This document shows, one piece after another, positions 1 through 4,777 of a stretch of DNA of 26,553 nucleotides; position 1 is the stretch's first letter; the number at the start of each line of letters is the position of its first letter. The stretch is from an uncultured Clostridia bacterium (GTDB lineage Bacteria; Bacillota; Clostridia; Oscillospirales; Butyricicoccaceae), in assembly GCA_910589115.1 (NCBI GenBank), contig CAJUSB010000038.1, positions 1-26,553 of the forward strand, given 5' to 3'. The notes under the pieces were generated by a model. It saw only the letters and a list, made by a program, of their open reading frames with translations. It was not told where the DNA came from and did no database searches. Made by a program: the position numbers and the translations under genes.

Positions 1-1
1 C

Positions 2-298
2 AATGGCATAAATAAGGGAATCGCAATCGGCAGAGATGAGGGGATCGCAATCGGTAGAGACGAGGGAATCGCAATCGGCAGAGATGAGGGAATCGCAATC
101 GGTAGAGATGAGGGAGTCGCAATCGGCAGAGATGAGGGAATCGCAATCGGTGCTGAAAACGCATTGCTGTCCTCTATTAAAAGCCTGATGAACAGCATGC
201 ATTGGACAGCGGAACAGGCTATGATTGCTTTAGCAATTTCTCCGGAGAAGCAAATTGATTATCGAAAGCACTTAGAAACGCAATCGACTTTGAATTGA
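2..298 (+). CDS. C-terminal part of Rpn-family/PD-(D/E)XK nuclease transposase-like protein (5' end outside window)
   Basis: The frame is open from the first bases and ends at TGA 296-298, giving 98 residues with no start in view. Residues 6-50 are a tandem repeat of the octapeptide GIAIGRDE, five full units and one partial. A helical tail follows that includes SIKSLMNSMHWTAEQAMIAL and ISPEKQIDYRKHL. A charged glycine-rich repeat followed by a helix with 'AEQAM.AL.I' is typical of the C-terminus of Rpn-type recombination-promoting nuclease/putative transposase proteins in Firmicutes. The catalytic PD-(D/E)XK domain would lie upstream, outside the window, so activity cannot be judged. It is followed at once by a second decayed fragment of the same kind, which suggests a mobile or duplicated locus. 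The family call rests on the tail alone. Confidence 0.6.
   Translation, partial: NGINKGIAIGRDEGIAIGRDEGIAIGRDEGIAIGRDEGVAIGRDEGIAIGAENALLSSIKSLMNSMHWTAEQAMIALAISPEKQIDYRKHLETQSTLN
17..151 (+). repeat. 24-bp in-frame tandem repeat (5 full copies plus partial)
   Basis: Units of 24 bp start at 17, 41, 65, 89 and 113, with a 15-bp partial copy at 137-151. Each encodes GIAIGRDE (one GVAIGRDE). Copies differ only at silent or near-silent positions, alternating ggc/ggt and gat/gac. The repeat is coding and has no spacers, so it is not a CRISPR array. It is a likely site of slippage-based length variation. Confidence 0.9.
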
Positions 299-301
299 GC
301 T

Positions 302-584
302 GTGAATTCAAGGAGATGTTGAAAGTGGCAAGCGAACGTTTAATGAGTATCAGCCAAGATGAAAGGGAACGATCTATCTTTCGCAGCCGCAGAATCTCTC
401 AATCCGATATGGTATCCCAATTTAGCTATTGCTGAGGATCGAGGTATCCTTATCGGTACCGAAAGAGGAAAAGCGATTGATAAAAAATCGCAACCTCGAA
501 ATTGCTCGGAATATGAAAGCAGATAATGAACCGATTATCAAAATCATGAGGCATACTGATCTAACCGCAAAAGAAATCGATTGA
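302..584 (+). pseudogene. Decayed Rpn-family C-terminal fragment
   Basis: Reading from about 307 gives FKEMLKVASERLMSISQDE and on to a stop (TGA) at about 433. The same frame continues with AIAEDRGILIGTERGKAI, and after a shift near 480-487 a second frame gives IARNMKADNEPIIKIM and ends LTAKEID at TGA 582-584. The last segment resembles the usual 'ARNMK..G.PIE.I...TGL..EEI' terminus of Rpn/PD-(D/E)XK transposase-like proteins. At least one stop and one frameshift are needed to join the pieces, so this is a dead remnant, probably of a neighbour or duplicate of the gene ending at 298. Confidence 0.6.
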
Positions 585-611
585 TTGTGAATCACAATTT
601 TGAATTGAGCG

Positions 612-648
612 CAAAAGCCTTTCCAGCACCGAGTCGGAAGGGCTTTTG
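612..648 (+). terminator. Terminator-like hairpin
   Basis: The arm 612-624 (CAAAAGCCTTTCC) pairs with 636-648 (GGAAGGGCTTTTG) with one G-T pair, around an 11-base loop. The A-rich left and T-rich right ends could serve as a terminator in either direction. It lies 28 bp after the last stop of the Rpn remnant. Confidence 0.6.
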
Positions 649-926
649 TTGCTGTATAGGATACCGTCAGATGGCTGGTTAGAGTCTCATGGTGTGGATT
701 GTTTTCCCTTATTTTTTCCCTTAAGGCATAGAGAGCTGGTAACATAGCAAAGCACAAAATGGCATATGGACAGGCGCAGATAATGGCAAATAGGCATAAA
801 AACAGACTATTTAAGACAATAAAAAATAACATGAAGCGATGTCCCACTAATTCGAGTCCTGTCACCCGGACCACTTACTTCCTTTCTATTGAGATGGGGT
901 TGGGTACTCAATATCCAATTCCATAT
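649..926. other. Gene-free interval before the tRNA array
   Basis: No credible coding region is seen here. The longest minus-strand frame (422-874) runs over the Rpn remnant and a hairpin and looks random in composition. The only recognisable item is a possible tRNA 3' remnant at 841-873. A promoter for the tRNA array probably lies towards the end, but no clear -35/-10 pair can be picked. Confidence 0.5.
841..873 (+). other. Possible tRNA 3'-end remnant
   Basis: The stretch includes TTCGAGT (851-857), like a T-loop, then 12 bases and A-CCA at 870-873, which is the correct spacing for the 3' end of a tRNA. The expected T-stem partner (ACAGG) is replaced by ACTAA, and no complementary 5' acceptor strand (CCGGGTG) is found upstream. 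It could be a decayed tRNA or an integration scar, or chance. Confidence 0.3.
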
Positions 927-1003
927 GGACCTTTAGCGCAATCGGTTAGCGCATCCGGCTCATAACCGGACGGTTTTGGGTTCAAATCCCAGAGGGTCCA
1001 CCA
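927..1003 (+). tRNA. tRNA with CAU anticodon (Ile2/lysidine type or elongator Met)
   Basis: A full 77-nt cloverleaf is seen. The acceptor GGACCTT pairs with AGGGTCC (one G-U). The D-stem is GCGC/GCGC and the anticodon stem TCCGG/CCGGA surrounds the loop CTCATAA. The T-arm is TTGGG-TTCAAAT-CCCAG, followed by discriminator A and an encoded CCA at 1001-1003. The anticodon is CAT. The acceptor beginning GGACC, with C4-G69 and C5-G68, is more like Firmicutes tRNA-Ile2, whose C34 is changed to lysidine by TilS, than elongator Met. This subtype call is from memory of the family and should be taken as likely only. It is the first member of the array. Confidence 0.92.
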
Positions 1004-1008
1004 CATAT

Positions 1009-1085
1009 TGCAGAGTAGAGAAGTTGGATATCTCGCCATCCTCATACGTTGGAGAACGTGGGTTCAAATCCCACCTCTGCAACCA
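1009..1085 (+). tRNA. Initiator-like tRNA with CAU anticodon, irregular anticodon stem
   Basis: A 77-nt cloverleaf starts five bases after the preceding tRNA. The acceptor TGCAGAG pairs with CTCTGCA, the D-stem is GAGA/TCTC, and the anticodon loop is CTCATAC. The T-arm is GTGGG-TTCAAAT-CCCAC, followed by A and an encoded CCA at 1083-1085. The D-arm layout and the 3' end GCAACCA resemble bacterial initiator tRNA. However, the anticodon stem CCATC/GTTGG has a T-T mismatch and lacks the three consecutive G-C pairs of initiators, and positions 1 and 72 form a T-A pair. It may be a divergent elongator Met, a decoy, or a decaying initiator copy. Confidence 0.75.
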
Positions 1086-1182
1086 TAGGGAAGACCTGGC
1101 TGATTAGCTCGTTTTCCCCCTGAAATTGCGCCGCAGATGCTCGGCCTATCGGATGAGTATCCCTCGGCAAATCCGCGCATAT

Positions 1183-1230
1183 TTGTGCGGCCAGATGTTC
1201 CAGGTGTGCACCTGCCGCGACAAAAAATAG
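1183..1230. repeat. TTGTGCGGCC motif copy 1 with nested hairpin
   Basis: The motif lies at 1183-1192. Downstream, CAGGTG-TG-CACCTG at about 1201-1214 is a palindrome, and the outer bases TTTGT-GCGG pair with CCGC-GACAAA, making a larger stem. An A-run follows. Similar motif-plus-hairpin units occur at 1408 and 1456. Confidence 0.5.
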
Positions 1231-1407
1231 CTCCTTGCCAACCTGCTGCGAGTCTCCTGACTCAAGAAGCTGGGTGGGCAAGCGGCGAATTTCCGACATC
1301 GCGAAAAGCTGCGATGAGCGAGCACGCACCGGCGCTGCCCGAGGATGCTGCGGGATGGTGCAGATTTAATGAACAAAAATCATCGGCGGAGAAAAACCCC
1401 GAGAAGA

Positions 1408-1441
1408 TTGTGCGGCCGCTGCAGGACGTTCCTGCAGCGGC
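1408..1441. repeat. TTGTGCGGCC motif copy 2 with 12-bp hairpin
   Basis: The motif at 1408-1417 runs into a perfect 12-bp inverted repeat, GCCGCTGCAGGA (1415-1426) and TCCTGCAGCGGC (1430-1441), with a 3-base loop. This is one of the strongest hairpins in the window and has no T-tract, so it is not a typical terminator. Confidence 0.6.
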
Positions 1442-1455
1442 AAGGATAGACCAAC

Positions 1456-1491
1456 TTGTGCGGCCAGTCCCGCCCACAGTGAGGGGCGGGA
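1456..1491. repeat. TTGTGCGGCC motif copy 3 with 8-bp hairpin
   Basis: The motif at 1456-1465 is followed by TCCCGCCC (1468-1475) pairing with GGGCGGGA (1484-1491) over an 8-base loop. It lies 15 bp before the tRNA-Gln gene and could affect processing of the tRNA precursor, but nothing shows this directly. Confidence 0.5.
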
Positions 1492-1506
1492 AGGCGGCAT
1501 TTCCAT

Positions 1507-1582
1507 AGGGATGTCGCCAAGCGGTAAGGCACAGGACTTTGACTCCTGCATTTCGGGGGTTCGAATCCCTCCATCCCTGCCA
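1507..1582 (+). tRNA. tRNA-Gln (UUG)
   Basis: A 76-nt cloverleaf is seen. The acceptor AGGGATG pairs with CATCCCT. The anticodon stem CAGGA/TCCTG surrounds the loop CTTTGAC with anticodon TTG. The T-arm is GGGGG-TTCGAAT-CCCTC, followed by discriminator G and an encoded CCA at 1580-1582. The discriminator G, the A1-T72 weak pair and the 'TCGCCAAG.GGTAAGGCA' D-arm are normal for bacterial tRNA-Gln. Confidence 0.95.
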
Positions 1583-1621
1583 TTTTCCCAAATAAAACCT
1601 TTGAAAGGAGAAAATGTAAGA

Positions 1622-2053
1622 ATGGCAAATCGTATTACCAAGAAGATGACCGTTACTCGCGTTTCTTATGGGCTGTGCGAGCTTGTGGACGGCGAAATGA
1701 CTTATGTTGAGCAGCCCGACCTGATTCTCAAGGGCATCCGTTCCAAGGACTTCGTGCGAAAGCATCTGACTAAGAAGCATGGCGCGGATGCGAATGTATC
1801 CATCAAAAACATTGATGCCGGTGAGCATCGCTTTTCCATGTGCCTGGAGGATTTCGTTCTGGCGGCTGACGTGGATGTTGATGAGTCTGCGGAGGAAACC
1901 CCAGCTGGCAATCCCGCACCTGAGGCAGCGGAGTCTGGGATGGTGACGGAGGATGCGCCGACTGTAGATGAACCTGCTGGAGATTCGTCACATGGCGAGA
2001 GTTCCAGTGACGAAAGCGGCGATGATGGGGAAGAGAGCAACTTTCCCTGGTGA
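1622..2053 (+). CDS. Small basic-headed, acidic-tailed protein of unknown function embedded in the tRNA array
   Basis: ATG 1622 is preceded by AAAGGAG at about 1601-1607, a good ribosome binding site, and starts a 143-residue protein. Residues 1-83 are basic and look like a folded domain, beginning MANRITKKMTVTRVSYG and including a block with SKDFVRKHLTKKHG. Residues 84-143 are a low-complexity acidic tail rich in D, E, S, P and A, ending EESNFPW. A folded head with a long acidic tail and an aromatic tip recalls single-stranded DNA-binding proteins, whose tail ends DDDIPF. That is a resemblance in layout only, and I do not recognise the head as an OB fold. It lies between tRNA-Gln and tRNA-Gly, in the same direction, with 39 and 52 bp gaps, so it is probably cotranscribed with the tRNAs. 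Such placing is seen in phage or phage-derived tRNA clusters. The family is not recognised. Confidence 0.8.
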   Translation: MANRITKKMTVTRVSYGLCELVDGEMTYVEQPDLILKGIRSKDFVRKHLTKKHGADANVSIKNIDAGEHRFSMCLEDFVLAADVDVDESAEETPAGNPAPEAAESGMVTEDAPTVDEPAGDSSHGESSSDESGDDGEESNFPW

Positions 2054-2105
2054 GCAGAGTCCTGCTGCTTCATAAAACCGCGCGGGGTGGTTTGCCCCGC
2101 AATTT

Positions 2106-2180
2106 GCAGGTGTCGTACAACGGCTAGTATATCAGCCTTCCAAGCTGAGGATGCGGGTTCGATTCCCGTCGCTTGCTCCA
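2106..2180 (+). tRNA. tRNA-Gly (UCC)
   Basis: A 75-nt cloverleaf is seen. The acceptor GCAGGTG pairs with CGCTTGC (with G-U pairs). The anticodon stem TCAGC/GCTGA surrounds the loop CTTCCAA with anticodon TCC. The T-arm is GCGGG-TTCGATT-CCCGT, followed by discriminator T and an encoded CCA at 2178-2180. The discriminator U and the 'TCGTACAACGGCTAGTAT' D-arm are typical of tRNA-Gly. Confidence 0.95.
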
Positions 2181-2280
2181 TGAGAATCAATTTCATCCTG
2201 TATAAAAATCCGCCAGCACGCGGGCTTCGACAAATTGGGAATAGAGGGACCCGATTAAATACGTGTGCGATCTCTCATAT

Positions 2281-2369
2281 GGAGAGGTATCAAAGCGGTC
2301 ATAACGAGGCGGTCTTGAAAACCGTTTGGGCGAAAGCCCACGTGGGTTCAAAGCCCACCCTCTCCGCCA
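2281..2369 (+). tRNA. tRNA-Ser (UGA)
   Basis: This is an 89-nt class II tRNA. The acceptor GGAGAGG pairs with CCTCTCC. The anticodon stem GCGGT/ACCGT surrounds the loop CTTGAAA with anticodon TGA, which reads UCA serine codons and is not a stop suppressor. The long variable arm has stem TGGGC/GCCCA, and the T-arm is GTGGG-TTCAAAG-CCCAC. Discriminator G and an encoded CCA end at 2369. Confidence 0.95.
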
Positions 2370-2375
2370 ACTAAT

Positions 2376-2443
2376 GCTGCTGTAGCATAACGGGCAGAGC
2401 GTCCGAAATGGAAGATGCCGGTTCAGATCCGGCCAGCAGCGGA
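2376..2443 (+). pseudogene. tRNA-like sequence lacking a normal anticodon arm
   Basis: The perfect acceptor pairing GCTGCTG (2376-2382) with CAGCAGC (2434-2440) and the perfect T-arm GCCGG-TTCAGAT-CCGGC (2417-2433) identify a tRNA fold. A D-arm-like segment with GGGCAGAGC lies between. Only 16 bases separate it from the T-arm, where about 22 are normal. The region can form just a 3-bp stem TCC/GGA with loop GAAAT, so no 7-base anticodon loop exists. The 3' end is GGA rather than CCA. It is most simply a tRNA pseudogene that lost about six bases, but the fully paired acceptor and T arms make a retained non-decoding role possible. Confidence 0.6.
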
Positions 2444-2682
2444 CTTTATTTGGTTACCTGATGCACGAGACCTTCCCACGATCAGGGAGCAGGCGGTACT
2501 GCATCAGGGCAACATCCTCCTGTTACAGTTAACTGTAAAGATTTGGACGCATCAGGTACAGGGGTGCGTCCATCGAATTTGTTCCTTTCGATACGAATAC
2601 ATGTTTTTCCCGCTTAGTCGGCGAAGGCTTTTGTGTCGGAACAAAATAAAAAGCGATTCATTAACAAAATATGTTTTTATTT
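2444..2682. other. Structured gene-free spacer inside the tRNA array
   Basis: No gene is seen. It contains a perfect 16-bp palindrome at 2523-2538, a 7-bp stem GGACGCA (2545-2551)/TGCGTCC (2565-2571), and a wide inverted repeat TTTGTTCC (2578-2585)/GGAACAAA (2638-2645) closing a loop of about 50 bases just before tRNA-Ser(GCU). These may be processing or transcription signals. A small RNA cannot be excluded. Confidence 0.45.
2523..2538. promoter_or_regulatory. Perfect 16-bp palindrome
   Basis: TTACAGTTAACTGTAA equals its own reverse complement. The size and symmetry suit a dimeric DNA-binding protein. No nearby regulator gene points to a particular factor. Confidence 0.4.
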
Positions 2683-2773
2683 GGAGAAGTACCCAAGCTG
2701 GTGAAGGGGCGGTCCTGCTAAGACTGTAGGGCGTAATCGCGTCGCAAGAGTTCGGGTCTCTTCTTCTCCGCCA
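2683..2773 (+). tRNA. tRNA-Ser (GCU)
   Basis: This is a 91-nt class II tRNA. The acceptor GGAGAAG pairs with CTTCTCC. The anticodon loop is CTGCTAA with anticodon GCT, on a stem with GGTC/GACT. A long variable arm of the GTAGGGCG...CGTCGC type follows. The T-arm contains TTCGGGT, which is slightly irregular. Discriminator G and an encoded CCA end at 2773. It is the last tRNA of the array and is followed five bases later by a terminator. Confidence 0.92.
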
Positions 2774-2777
2774 ACTG

Positions 2778-2809
2778 ACACTGCAGAGTCGTTTTCTGCG
2801 GTGTTTTTT
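2778..2809 (+). terminator. Rho-independent terminator of the tRNA array
   Basis: The stem ACACTGCAGA (2778-2787) pairs with TCTGCGGTGT (2795-2804) with one G-T pair, over a 7-base loop and followed by a run of T (2804-2809). Its position right after the last tRNA and its orientation make it a convincing end of the tRNA transcript. Confidence 0.85.
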
Positions 2810-2850
2810 CTTGAAACGATGACAAATAATCAAGCAAAGGAGAAAAATGT

Positions 2851-3627
2851 ATGAGATTGCAAACAGAAAAATTAAAGAAGCAATGACCGTGGCTGATAGT
2901 CGGATTGGTACTGGCGTATGCTGTCGCTGTAGCATATGTGTCTATCTTTGGAATAAAGGACACGTCCGAATTTTAGGAAAAGATGGCATTGCTGCATAAG
3001 GAGTCTCTTGCAGATTCCGTCCGGCAAGATCTTGGGACAAATCTGGCGGGGGATGCTGGATTCGCAGTTTTCATTTCTACCTGATACAGAAAAATGGCGG
3101 ATATGTACCACGCCACAGGAAGAACGATTGAACAAGTATGGGGGAATGCGATAAGGCCGACCAAAAAAGTTTTACGCAAGAAAAGTACAGAGCCAGTATG
3201 GGTAAAAGTGGATTTGGTCAGCATGTCCGACATCGTAGACAATACACAATTTCAAGATATATTGAGAGGATCGCGGAGCGGGTTCTTCCGATACGGTATA
3301 GCATTTGACAAGGATTTTGAAACGGTGTTGCTTGAAGCCGAGCTGAATGGCACAGGTATTCTCGATTATGAGAACGATGTAATGGGTTTGGAACTGCTCA
3401 ATTATTATTTGAGAAAAACCGGAAAAGAGGGAATTGATGAGCTGCCATCGGAGTATATGTTGTTCCTGTGTAGGGGGGGATTGTGTGATGAAAATAAAGA
3501 AGTCAATAAATTGAACGCAGACGGATTGGAATACGGTCGCCGGGAAATCGATGCTCGCGCTTCAGAAAGTAGTTTGCAAGAGCTTTCCGCTGGTTTTTAT
3601 CCCGAATCAGTTCAGTTGCTGCCATAA
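2851..3627 (+). pseudogene. Membrane-anchored protein gene with three in-frame stop codons
   Basis: ATG 2851 has a good ribosome binding site (AAAGGAG at about 2836-2842). The frame holds to TAA at 3625-3627 but is broken by TGA 2884, TAG 2974 and TGA 3082. Translating across them gives a short basic N-terminus (MRLQTEKLKKQ) and one membrane helix with WLIVGLVLAYAVAVAYVSIF. A soluble part of about 215 residues follows, containing GFFRYGIAFDKDFETVLLEA and SEYMLFLCRGGLCDEN. The longest intact piece is 3094-3627. The constant frame shows recent decay by point mutation rather than by frameshift. The end, near EYGRREIDARASES, looks cut short compared with what I vaguely recall of longer clostridial relatives. 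That comparison is inference. Function unknown; an envelope role is suggested only by the helix and the neighbouring operon. Confidence 0.7.
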
Positions 3628-3683
3628 TATGTATAGCCCCTTTGTTTGGTATTTCTTTCAGTATACCGCAAAGGAGAGGTGGT

Positions 3684-3712
3684 TTGTAACATTTATATAA
3701 ATCCAGTACATA
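3684..3712 (+). promoter_or_regulatory. Candidate promoter for the glycopolymer operon
   Basis: TTGTAA (3684-3689) and TACATA (3707-3712) are 17 bases apart, a fair sigma-A match in an AT-rich leader between the pseudogene and the operon. Other AT-rich hexamers occur nearby, so the exact site is uncertain. Confidence 0.25.
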
Positions 3713-3827
3713 GTTTAGCATTAAATAGAAATAAATGCAAGGGTTTTTGTCTGATTTTTAGAAAAATTTTGTGACAATTTAGCTAAAATGTTCCAAAATT
3801 ATAAAAAACCCACAAAAAAAGGAAACT

Positions 3828-3841
3828 CCTTTATATAAAGG
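3828..3841. promoter_or_regulatory. Perfect 14-bp palindrome in the operon leader
   Basis: CCTTTATATAAAGG is fully symmetric and lies 48 bp before the first operon gene. It could be an operator or an RNA hairpin, as upstream AAAGGA and downstream AAAGG can compete for CCTTT. No factor is implied by the sequence. Confidence 0.35.
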
Positions 3842-3889
3842 TTACATCCGCTTTGTACCCTTATGATACTCGGAGAGGGGAGCGCTGAT

Positions 3890-4777
3890 ATGAGTCAGAC
3901 AAAGCAGCATTTTCGTGGAGGCTGTCAGACGGAGCGTCCGGTGCAATACAGCTGTAAACAGGATCCTGGGGTTTATGTAACAAAAGAAAGCATGAAGCAG
4001 TTTTTGGATGCCTGCCGTCAGGAGGGGCGGACCGCTGCAACAGTATGCCAATACGGCAGGTTGTTGGAATCTCTTTATGACTATCTGCCGGAAGAGAAGA
4101 TGATTCACTATGGTACACTGGAAAAATGGCGTGATGCATTGCTGGAAAAGGGCTATGTAAATGGTACGGTCAACAGCTTTTTATCGGTTACAAATGTGTA
4201 TCTGGATTATATTGGACATCGCGAATATCAGGTGCCGGATCGGCTGCAGCTGAACTCGGAGGCGCCGCCTGAACTGAGCAGGGAGGAATACCTGCGGATG
4301 CTTCAGGCAGCACGGAGGCTTGGCAAAGACCGTGTATATCTGTTGATTAAATTGTTTGGAACGACAGATTTAAGCGTTCAGGAGCTCTCCAAATTAACGG
4401 TAGATGCAGTAAATGATGGCAAATTGATTATAGACTTTAACCGCTCGAAAAGGATCGTAAGGCTTTCTTCGGTTCTGCAGAAAGAACTGCAGGATTTTAT
4501 AACACGGAAAGGTTATCTGTCCGGGCCGGTCTTTCAGACGAAGGATGGCAGGCCGATGAACAGGGCGTATGTAACAAGGATGATTCGGGCGATATGCCCG
4601 GCTGCAAATGTGCCGGAAGAAAAGGGCAGTACCCGCTGCCTGCAAAAGCTTTATCAGAGCACCCGGGCAGGACTTGAGAGCAATATCAGTCTGTTGATTG
4701 ATCAGGCACATAATCGCCTTTTAGAGCAGGAGCAGCTAACCATTGGCTGGGAGGAAACAAGTAATGCAGCCAATTAG
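3890..4777 (+). CDS. Catalytically degenerate tyrosine-recombinase-like protein heading the operon
   Basis: The start ATG 3890 follows GGAGAGGGGAG. An earlier in-frame ATG at 3863 lacks such a site. The product has 295 residues. Residues 30-112 look like a SAM-like core-binding domain (TAATVCQYGRLLESLYDYL), and residues 125-285 follow the layout of a phage-integrase catalytic domain, including GKLIIDFNRSKRIVRLSS for the beta-hairpin region. The catalytic residues appear lost. Where active enzymes have G-L-R-x-S-E, this has D-L-S-V-Q-E (about residue 160). The H-x-x-R box is RCLQKLY (about 249-255), and no tyrosine follows at the end. Integrase-like proteins at the head of polysaccharide loci are common in Clostridia, where they may act on promoters or phase-variable switches. 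Here a DNA-binding, non-cutting role or decay is inferred. The next gene overlaps its end by 14 bp, so the two are coupled. Confidence 0.8.
   Translation: MSQTKQHFRGGCQTERPVQYSCKQDPGVYVTKESMKQFLDACRQEGRTAATVCQYGRLLESLYDYLPEEKMIHYGTLEKWRDALLEKGYVNGTVNSFLSVTNVYLDYIGHREYQVPDRLQLNSEAPPELSREEYLRMLQAARRLGKDRVYLLIKLFGTTDLSVQELSKLTVDAVNDGKLIIDFNRSKRIVRLSSVLQKELQDFITRKGYLSGPVFQTKDGRPMNRAYVTRMIRAICPAANVPEEKGSTRCLQKLYQSTRAGLESNISLLIDQAHNRLLEQEQLTIGWEETSNAAN

Larger units (their letters stand above)
1086..1506. other. GC-rich spacer with three repeated motifs and hairpins
   Basis: This 421-bp gap between tRNAs has no reliable gene. It is richer in GC than its surroundings. Open frames exist on both strands (for example plus 1137-1508), but none has a good ribosome binding site or a recognisable product, and several run through tRNA genes. 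What stands out is TTGTGCGGCC at 1183, 1408 and 1456, each followed closely by an inverted repeat. The hairpins are annotated separately. Confidence 0.6.

Noticed and set aside
17..151. 24-bp tandem repeats as a CRISPR array
   Set aside because: Units are directly adjacent with no spacers and keep a coding frame (GIAIGRDE).
422..874. Minus-strand 150-residue hydrophobic open frame
   Set aside because: It runs through the Rpn remnant and a terminator hairpin, and the hydrophobic look comes from AT-rich sequence.
1137..1508. Plus-strand 123-residue open frame in the GC-rich spacer
   Set aside because: No ribosome binding site, no recognisable protein pattern, ends in tRNA-Gln, and its sequence is dominated by hairpins and the repeated 10-bp motif.
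1042..2196. Minus-strand open frames across the tRNA genes (for example 1042-1329, 1262-1828, 1366-1641, 1702-2196)
   Set aside because: They read the reverse complement of tRNA genes, giving strings such as GWRDSNPRN and GIEPASSAWKAD, which are well-known false ORFs antisense to tRNAs.
2281..3082. Stop-codon recoding of the 2851-3627 gene by a suppressor tRNA in the array
   Set aside because: The array anticodons are CAU, CAU, UUG, UCC, UGA (serine) and GCU. None reads UGA or UAG codons, and the long operon genes downstream use normal stops.
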